A stretch of 64,000 nt of DNA from Neobacillus niacini (GTDB taxonomy: Bacteria; Bacillota; Bacilli; Bacillales; Cytobacillaceae). This document shows, piece after piece, positions 57,928-64,000 of this stretch; the first letter of the stretch is position 1; the number at the start of each line of letters is the position of its first letter. The stretch lies in assembly GCF_023715785.1 (NCBI RefSeq), contig NZ_JAMBOX010000008.1, positions 1 to 64,000 on the forward strand. Direction: 5' to 3'. A program made the translations under genes and the position numbers. The notes below the pieces were generated by a model. The model had not been told where the DNA came from and did not search any database. It saw only the letters and a program-made list of their open reading frames with translations.

Positions 57928-59541
57928 TCATCCCTTCCCGCCCCGATACTCGATAGGGGTGACGCCGACATAGTTTTTAAATATCTTGATAAAATAGCTT
58001 TGATTATCATAACCAAGCCTGTCGCATATTTTTCCCACGGAGTCTGTTGTTTGTTCTAGCAATTCCTTTGCCCGGTTTATTTTTATCTTCGTGACGTATT
58101 CTACAAACGTTTCTCCAACTTCTTTCTTGAACAAGCGGCTAAAGTAGCTTGGATTTAAATACAGGTGGCTAGAAACCTCTTCCAAGCTAATCTTCTTCTC
58201 CAGATTCATTGCCACATATTTAAAAGCATCCAAGATTTCTTTACGCCGAGTTTGCTCATATACTTCATTAACCAAGGAGAGGAAAGAATGAAAATTATCT
58301 ATAAGCCATGACTCCAACTCACCCAAAAATTTTACCTCTAAAATTTCTTCGTACATGGATTCAATCGTTTGTTGGGCCCGAAAAAACTGTAATGCGCTCA
58401 GCTTTACCCTCAAATCCAATACTAATTTAAGGACCCATTCTTTTACCAATTCAGGTGGGAACTGACCATGTTTTAGAAACGAAATCCATTTGGAAACAAA
58501 ACGATTAATGCTATCCTGATCCCTAAGCATCATTAACTCTCTCATATGTGCTGCAGCCTCATCATATTTGGACAATAAATCTTCAGATCGTGCCTCAGGC
58601 ATTTCCTTTCTTTCTACAATCTCCCCAGGCTCCAAATAAAAACTTTGATGCTTGCTATTCTTTAAAAGCACTAACTCCCGCTTAAACTCTATCATCGTAC
58701 TGCAGCCTTCACCAATAACAAACGATAACGATATATTAAGTGTACTTTTTATTGATTGCTGAATTCTTCTCAAACATTCCCTAACATCAGAAACTGAACT
58801 CTTTTTTAACTTTAAAGAGGAGGGAATAAATACAAAGAACTCCCTGGCACCCAGCTGAAAATGGACTGAATCTTGCCGGAATCTTCCAACCTTTTCTGAT
58901 ACAACATTATTAATCGCAAATGTCAGCGCATCTTCTGATTTAAATTTCTCCTTTATAACTTGGAAATGATGAATCATCGCAATGGCGCCCATATACCCGG
59001 TCTTGCCAAAATCAAGGCCAAACGTTTTTGCCTCTATCAGCCATTCTTTCTCATTCAGGTCAGAAGAGTCGATGGTTTTCCTGATGAACCGTTCTTTAAT
59101 ACTCTCCTTGTTTTGATTAAACATCTGTTTTAGCTCGATTACCTTCGAGGCTTTATTGTTTTTTTCATCGAGATTTTTCTTAAATTTCCTTATAAGATCG
59201 GATAATTCCTCAGGGACAAAGGTGTCTTTAATCAGATAATCTTGGACCTGCAGCCTGAGTGCCTGATGGGCATATTCAAAATCGGCATGGCATGATAAAA
59301 TCGCAACCTGTAAATTAGGATTTAACTCCTTTAATTTCTGCGTCAATTCAATGCCATTCATTTTCGGCATGCCAATATCCGTGATTAATATATCAGGCAT
59401 GTCCGCTAACGCTTTTTCAAAGGCACTGGCGCCATTTTCATGCATGCTTTTTAGTGTCACTCCAAGCTGATCCCATTCAATTACTTCGGATAACAATTGT
59501 AATACCGGATAATCATCGTCAACTAGCATTACTTTGTACAT
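57928..59541 (-). CDS. Response regulator, REC plus AraC-type HTH (YesN family)
   Basis: This protein of about 537 residues has an N-terminal receiver (MLVDDDYPV, phospho-Asp in ILITDIGMPKMNG, Lys in DYLIKDTF), a long middle region of unknown fold (about 150-420) and a C-terminal AraC DNA-binding domain (ISLEEVSSHLYLNPSYFSRL, then ICDRLGYDNQSYFIKIFK). It should activate the sugar-uptake genes. AAGGAGG lies 8 bases before ATG 59541; it overlaps the kinase gene by 23 bases. Confidence 0.93.
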   Translation of the reverse strand: MYKVMLVDDDYPVLQLLSEVIEWDQLGVTLKSMHENGASAFEKALADMPDILITDIGMPKMNGIELTQKLKELNPNLQVAILSCHADFEYAHQALRLQVQDYLIKDTFVPEELSDLIRKFKKNLDEKNNKASKVIELKQMFNQNKESIKERFIRKTIDSSDLNEKEWLIEAKTFGLDFGKTGYMGAIAMIHHFQVIKEKFKSEDALTFAINNVVSEKVGRFRQDSVHFQLGAREFFVFIPSSLKLKKSSVSDVRECLRRIQQSIKSTLNISLSFVIGEGCSTMIEFKRELVLLKNSKHQSFYLEPGEIVERKEMPEARSEDLLSKYDEAAAHMRELMMLRDQDSINRFVSKWISFLKHGQFPPELVKEWVLKLVLDLRVKLSALQFFRAQQTIESMYEEILEVKFLGELESWLIDNFHSFLSLVNEVYEQTRRKEILDAFKYVAMNLEKKISLEEVSSHLYLNPSYFSRLFKKEVGETFVEYVTKIKINRAKELLEQTTDSVGKICDRLGYDNQSYFIKIFKNYVGVTPIEYRGGKG

Positions 59542-61348
59542 CAGCATTTCCTCCTTTTTGAATGGTTAAAATGACCTTTGTACCTACTCCAGGTGAACTT
59601 TGAATATCCATTTGAAATGATCTTCCAAAGGTGATAAACATTCGTTCATAAACATTTGACAGTCCCAATGATGAGAACCCTTTATTATTCTCATGATTGC
59701 CTTGTTCGATTCCATTCGATTGATTTAACCTGCTTCGCAATAGACTTAATGTTTCCATATCCATCCCCAGTCCATTATCTTCAATCTTAATCACCCACTG
59801 ATTTTCTGCCAATTCTGACTTTACAATGATCGTTCCTGCTCCCTGATTAAGGCCGTGAATAATGGAATTTTCGATAATCGGCTGAAGGATAAACCGTGGA
59901 AACCGCTCTGAATAAGACACTTCATCGACCTGTATTTCCACATTGATCTTCTCTTTTTGCCGCATATTCATGATATTGATATAGTCTGAGATAATTTGGA
60001 CTTCTTCACGAAACGTGACTATTTCTTTATTTTTGTCGATTGTCATACGAAGCAATTTGGACAAGGAACTGATCATCTCTGCACTGTCCTTATCTCCTTT
60101 TACCAATACCTTCATTCGGATCGAATTAAGGACATTAAACAGGAAATGGGGGTTGATTTGTGCTTGAAGCATCGCCAGCTCTGCTTTTCGTTTTCTTTCC
60201 TGTGTAAATTTGATTTCCTCAATCATTTCATTGACACGGTCCAGCATATGGTTGAAGGATTCAGACAATCTCCCAACCTCATCGTAGCTCCGAAGGCGGG
60301 AACGAATCGATAAATTGCCCCGTTTAACCGCCTCAGCAATAGTCCCTAAGTAGACCATTGGTTTCGTGATCGTTCGCAACAGATACGTCATCAAAAGAAG
60401 AAAAATGGTAAAAGAAAGAACATGAACAATAAACACTTTATTAAAAATCTCATTAATTTGGTTTACAGCTTGTTTATATGGAATAATCGAGACCAACTTC
60501 CATCCCACAAATGAAATATTGTGTTCCGCAATTAAATAATTTCGATTTGATATTTGGAAAATATTAGAGGAATTTATTTTCACGAGTTGGTCACTATATT
60601 GAAATAGGTCACCGATTTTGGAATCCTCCTGATGAGAAATGATATGGTTTGATGAATCCAGAATCATCATTTCCTCACTACCATGAAGCTTTTCAAATAC
60701 TTGATTCACCTTGTTTTCCATGATGGTGACGAGTACATACCCATAAATCTTTAAGTTTTCGTCCCTTAAGGTCCTTCCAACTGATATTTGGTAAGGATTG
60801 TTCCTTTGTTCGGAATTAATCATGGTCGGCTGGCTTGCAATCCAGGCCGACTCATATCCTTGTAATTTATTTAATTGCTTAAACCAATCTTTCGTCACTA
60901 AGTTACTAGGGTCGAATTCATAATAAGAATAGTTGGTGTACGACTTCCCATTTTTTAAAATAATCGTTACGTACGCTTTTTCTCCGACCAATGTTATATT
61001 TTCAATCGTTCGATTAATTTTGCTTTCATCGATATACCGTTTATAATCCGAATCGGATTCTGGTTTACTTTTGTCAACGCCTTTTAAAATGGTATTCATT
61101 TCGGCATCGAGTTGAATAAAATTGACAATGTACATCATATCTCTCAAGAGTTTCTCTACATATTCATTTGCGATTGTCAGTTCCCGGTTCGCATTGGCGA
61201 GCGCCTGATTCTTTAACGTATCTTTTGTTAGATAGTTATAGATAAATAGCGTAATCGTTGCAGGGATGACCAAACAAATAATCGAAATGAAAATGACTTT
61301 AAAACGAAAAGAACGAGGTGCCTTCATACGCTGTTTTTTATTCCACAC
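59519..61348 (-). CDS. Sensor histidine kinase (YesM family)
   Basis: This 609-residue kinase has two membrane helices (about residues 18-38 and 310-330) flanking an extracellular Cache-like sensor domain. A HAMP domain follows (about 335-390), then the phospho-acceptor motif QINPHFLFNVLNSIRMK and an HATPase domain with IENSIIHGL and EDNGLGMDM. It probably senses a sugar, possibly through the adjacent binding protein. GTG 61348 with GGGGGA six bases upstream is the likely start. Confidence 0.93.
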   Translation of the reverse strand: MWNKKQRMKAPRSFRFKVIFISIICLVIPATITLFIYNYLTKDTLKNQALANANRELTIANEYVEKLLRDMMYIVNFIQLDAEMNTILKGVDKSKPESDSDYKRYIDESKINRTIENITLVGEKAYVTIILKNGKSYTNYSYYEFDPSNLVTKDWFKQLNKLQGYESAWIASQPTMINSEQRNNPYQISVGRTLRDENLKIYGYVLVTIMENKVNQVFEKLHGSEEMMILDSSNHIISHQEDSKIGDLFQYSDQLVKINSSNIFQISNRNYLIAEHNISFVGWKLVSIIPYKQAVNQINEIFNKVFIVHVLSFTIFLLLMTYLLRTITKPMVYLGTIAEAVKRGNLSIRSRLRSYDEVGRLSESFNHMLDRVNEMIEEIKFTQERKRKAELAMLQAQINPHFLFNVLNSIRMKVLVKGDKDSAEMISSLSKLLRMTIDKNKEIVTFREEVQIISDYINIMNMRQKEKINVEIQVDEVSYSERFPRFILQPIIENSIIHGLNQGAGTIIVKSELAENQWVIKIEDNGLGMDMETLSLLRSRLNQSNGIEQGNHENNKGFSSLGLSNVYERMFITFGRSFQMDIQSSPGVGTKVILTIQKGGNADVQSNAS

Positions 61349-61441
61349 ATGAGGTCCCCCTTTCTAATAGAAAGATGGGGCTGTAATAAATTACAACCCC
61401 TCTTAATAAATTATCATTTTAATTCAACTAATTGTCTATGA

Positions 61442-62800
61442 TTATTTGTTGTTTTTAATAATCTCCTGAACTCTTTCCTCTGAAGCTTTAATCGTCTTGT
61501 CAATATCCTGCTCGCCAAATGTCAATTTTTCATACTCTTCACTGATCACTTTATAGATTTCCGCTTGATAGGATACCGGTGGAATAATCTTAGATGATTT
61601 TGCATTTTGTAAAACGAAAATCAGAGAGTCTTTATCGACTTTTTCAGGCGTTTTTTGGGTGCTGAGAATCTTGTCGACAATACCGGCTAAATCAGTTTCA
61701 CTTACTTTATTCCAAGATGGGACGCTTTTACCTTGAACAATTTGTCCTTCGGTAGTATACCAGCGGATAAAGGTATAGGCTTCTTTTTTGTGTTTTGATG
61801 CGGAAGCAACTGACATATAGTCGGTCGTAACCGGTGCATAACCCTTACTGTCTTTTTTATTTTTCGGATATGGCGCAACTGCAATATTGAAGTTTAACGG
61901 GAATTGATCGGTCCCGCCAAGTTCGGTATTCATCCAGCTGCCAATAACGATGGTGCTTGCATCCTGATTAAAGAACTGGTTACGGTAATGAAGCTTCTGA
62001 GATAAAATATCAGAATATGGAACAGCAGACTTGTCTTCTTTTTCCATTTTCATTCTTAGTTCAAGCGTCTTCTTGAATAATGGATTGCCGACATTTGACT
62101 TGCCATCCGCAGTAATAAATTCAGTATTATCAGCCTCACTCGCCTGTGCAAGTTTCGTAAACTCCATCCAGCCGCCATTTTGTGGTCCATGGAAGTATGT
62201 CCCATAATGGCCGTCACGCGTCAATTTCTTTGCGTATTCAGCAAATTCATCCCATGTCCAATCTTTCGGCACCTCAAGACCAGCTGCATTTAAATGGTCT
62301 TTGTTTAAAAGAACATACCAAGGGTTGAATTTACCTGGCAGCGCATGATACTTGCCATCAATTTGTGTATCTACTTTGTATTCTTCGGAAACCTTATATC
62401 CCTCTTCCTTAATGAACTCATCAATGGGAGCCGTCATTCCCATGCCTACACGCTGGGCATAAAATGCCGGGTCAGTAAACATCAGCACATCCAGTTGCTC
62501 TCCAGATGCAGCCGCAAGATCGAGCTTTTTAATGGCTTCCACCGAATCTCCCTTTTCACTGAGAAGCACTAAATCAACTTTGATGTTAGGGTACTTTTCT
62601 TCAAATGCCGCGATAGTGGTCTTCCAGTTGTAATTTTCTTCCGTACCATGGGTATGGAATTTAATCGTGACTTGTTCCTCTTTTTTTGGATCATCCGATG
62701 ACGAAGATGCCTTTTCCTTGTTATCATTTCCTGAACATGCGGATAGGACAAGACAAACTAACATGGTGAAGATTAACATTGACCAAAGTTTTTTCTTCAT
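61442..62800 (-). CDS. Extracellular sugar-binding lipoprotein of ABC transporter (YesO-like)
   Basis: This 452-residue protein has a lipoprotein signal (VLSACSGN, Cys about 22) and a family 1 extracellular solute-binding domain (TIKFHTHGTEENYNWKTTIA, then AAFEEKYPNIKVDLVLL). It supplies sugar to the two permeases. It lies between the DUF624 gene and the kinase gene. GGGGG precedes ATG 62800. The ligand is not evident from sequence; a nearby GH2 enzyme suggests a plant or host oligosaccharide. Confidence 0.92.
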   Translation of the reverse strand: MKKKLWSMLIFTMLVCLVLSACSGNDNKEKASSSSDDPKKEEQVTIKFHTHGTEENYNWKTTIAAFEEKYPNIKVDLVLLSEKGDSVEAIKKLDLAAASGEQLDVLMFTDPAFYAQRVGMGMTAPIDEFIKEEGYKVSEEYKVDTQIDGKYHALPGKFNPWYVLLNKDHLNAAGLEVPKDWTWDEFAEYAKKLTRDGHYGTYFHGPQNGGWMEFTKLAQASEADNTEFITADGKSNVGNPLFKKTLELRMKMEKEDKSAVPYSDILSQKLHYRNQFFNQDASTIVIGSWMNTELGGTDQFPLNFNIAVAPYPKNKKDSKGYAPVTTDYMSVASASKHKKEAYTFIRWYTTEGQIVQGKSVPSWNKVSETDLAGIVDKILSTQKTPEKVDKDSLIFVLQNAKSSKIIPPVSYQAEIYKVISEEYEKLTFGEQDIDKTIKASEERVQEIIKNNK

Positions 62801-62989
62801 TACTTTTCCCCCTACCTAATATATTGGAAACCCTTACATAAAAAGTGTAGCAAATTCAATTTTTACGAGTATATCAAAAAATTTACTGGTTATAGGACTA
62901 TTTTGACAACAATTACGTTTATAGGAAAAAAAGAAGAAAAGGATTATCACCAGTGCTGTCTATTTCTATGGTTGTTAAAATAGACAGCA

Positions 62990-63619
62990 CTAAGGAGCTA
63001 GTGGATTATATTGTTTCGAGATTTTGCTAAACAAAAGATTAGAAATATACATTAGGATATAGCTTAAACCACTACCAAAAAAGAGGAGGCCAACACTATT
63101 AAATACAATGCTGATTAAAATTACACATATTACAGAAAAAATCATGGTAGCGGTATGCAATGGATAAGAGATTCCGATAAGAAATGCCGTTTTAATATAT
63201 TGCAGCGTCTTATATTCGTAATGGACATACACTGGGAAAATATAAATCATGACAACCAGAAACAGGAAACCAACACCAAGTAAACAACCTATTAAGACCG
63301 GCTGCAAAAATCCTTGTAAGGAACTAATTAAACGCCAATCAAGATATAAGACAATGCTGATTCCTGCTAACACAGTTCCCAGACAATTCGCCTTCCAAAA
63401 TTCTTTTTTATAGTTTTCCAAAAAAAACGAAAAGACAGGTATACCAGTTTCCCCCTTAATCCATTTGCGAAAAATGGAAAACATCGCCACTGTTGACGGA
63501 GCTGCCCCAAGAACAAACAAACCAATCCCCATAAAAAGGAGCCAGAGAAGATTTACATAGACTAAACGGGAAATCCATTGACAAAGACTATAAAGTTTAT
63601 CCATCCAGGTAGATCCCAT
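62990..63619 (-). CDS. DUF624 membrane protein (YesL family)
   Basis: This 209-residue protein has about five membrane helices and the family opening (MDKLYSLCQWISRLVYVNLL, then GAAPSTVAMFSIFRKWIKGE). YesL-type proteins are always found with ABC sugar transporters and kinases; their role is unknown. The frame stays open upstream to 63805 through a terminator, but ATG 63619 has GGGGGA 8 bases upstream and gives the usual length. It is the first gene of the sugar operon. Confidence 0.88.
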   Translation of the reverse strand: MGSTWMDKLYSLCQWISRLVYVNLLWLLFMGIGLFVLGAAPSTVAMFSIFRKWIKGETGIPVFSFFLENYKKEFWKANCLGTVLAGISIVLYLDWRLISSLQGFLQPVLIGCLLGVGFLFLVVMIYIFPVYVHYEYKTLQYIKTAFLIGISYPLHTATMIFSVICVILISIVFNSVGLLFFGSGLSYILMYISNLLFSKISKQYNPLAP

Positions 63620-63751
63620 AAGGATATTCCCCCTTTTTTCATAGACGTTCTTTGAATAATTAATTTTACTAGAAAAACCCGGCCATGATTTACCATCTTT
63701 TTGACTAATATCGGAAATATTTTTACATCTTTTTTTCCATATGAGGGCTGG

Positions 63752-63796
63752 AATAAAAAAAGACTCCGCCGCTAAGCTAAAAGCGATAGAGTCTTT
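63752..63796 (-). terminator. Terminator between GH2 gene and DUF624 gene
   Basis: On the minus strand, AAAGACTC and GAGTCTTT pair and are followed by a run of T. It ends the transcript of the partial gene at the window edge. Confidence 0.8.
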
Positions 63797-63882
63797 GTCT
63801 CCCAATTCGAATATATAACAGTCTATTTATCATTTCATCTATCTAAGCTTCCCATACTGATGGCAACCCATTTGTGATAGCG

Positions 63883-64000
63883 TTATTTATTCTTATAGAA
63901 CTCCTGCATGACGTAAAAAGCTGGCTTTTTATAGCTCTTGTCTGCAGAAAGCAGTCCCTTTGTATTGTAATAATTTTGAGTGACTGGATGCAGTCTCCGA
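63883..64000 (-). CDS. Glycoside hydrolase family 2-like enzyme, C-terminal part
   Basis: The last 39 codons of a gene that enters the window from the right. The residues [20 protein letters not shown] then QEFYKNK and a stop at 63883 fit the C-terminal end of GH2 beta-glucuronidase / beta-galactosidase-type enzymes, where a similar GLxTxDRxPKPAFYxL segment occurs. The catalytic part is outside the window. It fits the sugar-uptake operon that follows on the same strand. Confidence 0.6.
   Translation of the reverse strand, partial: RRLHPVTQNYYNTKGLLSADKSYKKPAFYVMQEFYKNK

Overview
The window looks like a chromosomal segment of a low-GC Gram-positive bacterium of the family Bacillaceae (Bacillus or Neobacillus-like). 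The signs are strong AGGAGG-type ribosome sites, many TTG and GTG starts, sigma-A promoters (TTGACA / TATAAT), and Bacillus family signatures: DegV, DUF4386, DUF4309, BlaI/M56, and YesL/YesM/YesN-type sugar loci. Most genes lie on the minus strand. I see no tRNA, rRNA, CRISPR array or intact insertion sequence.

Layout. 0.4-4 kb: an NAD(P)-binding protein, DegV, a DUF4386 membrane protein and an AraC/GyrI-like regulator. 4.3-18.7 kb: a tightly packed 15-gene minus-strand operon headed by a TetR gene. It encodes acyl-CoA chemistry: SCP2-type thiolase, acyl-CoA dehydrogenase, two SDRs, three crotonase-fold proteins, 3-hydroxybutyryl-CoA-type dehydrogenase, an alpha-methylacyl-CoA racemase-like CaiB protein, a GalT/HIT-like protein and a hotdog thioesterase. 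At its centre sits an ATP-driven radical system: two large 2-hydroxyacyl-CoA dehydratase / benzoyl-CoA reductase-type subunits and their BadF/HgdC-type activator. 18.8-22 kb: a CoA ligase, a truncated ligase remnant and a second, paralogous TetR gene. 22.5-29.6 kb: a second module with paralogous thiolase, SDR, acyl-CoA dehydrogenase, enoyl-CoA hydratase and ligase, plus MaoC and its own TetR. 29.8-34.2 kb: decayed genes and two SDRs, ending in an FMN reductase that has lost its start codon. 34.3-39.8 kb: a TRAP transporter flanked by two FAD amine/amino-acid oxidases. 40-48 kb: an acetate transporter, a NagZ-type GH3 enzyme and a BlaR1-like M56 protein that share a DUF4309 domain, a BlaI repressor with a double operator, and an ECF sigma factor with a repeat protein. 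48.7-53.8 kb: a two-component system, a symporter-like protein, formamidase and an APC permease. 54-64 kb: a small deoxyribosyltransferase-like gene, a DUF4230 protein and a YesLMNOPQ-like sugar locus (DUF624, binding protein, histidine kinase, AraC response regulator, two permeases) that begins next to the end of a GH2 glycosidase.

How it fits together. The two acyl-CoA modules can activate a carboxylic acid and shorten it by beta-oxidation. The racemase-like gene, HSD17B10-type SDRs and SCP2-type thiolases together suggest 2-methyl-branched or ring-derived acyl-CoAs. The radical dehydratase/reductase adds a difficult, oxygen-sensitive step that is unexpected in this group. The two paralogous TetR genes carry near-identical promoters whose 17-bp spacer is itself a palindromic operator, which points to shared control.

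Scattered through the intergenic DNA are at least five full and several degenerate copies of a ~65-bp element with 5'-AGTGCCTG and 3'-CAGGCACT ends. It can fold into a long outer stem and a short inner stem (TGTCG/CGACA). A second element has the same architecture with GGGGxCAGTCCCCA ends. All identifications come from reading the sequence; no database search was run.
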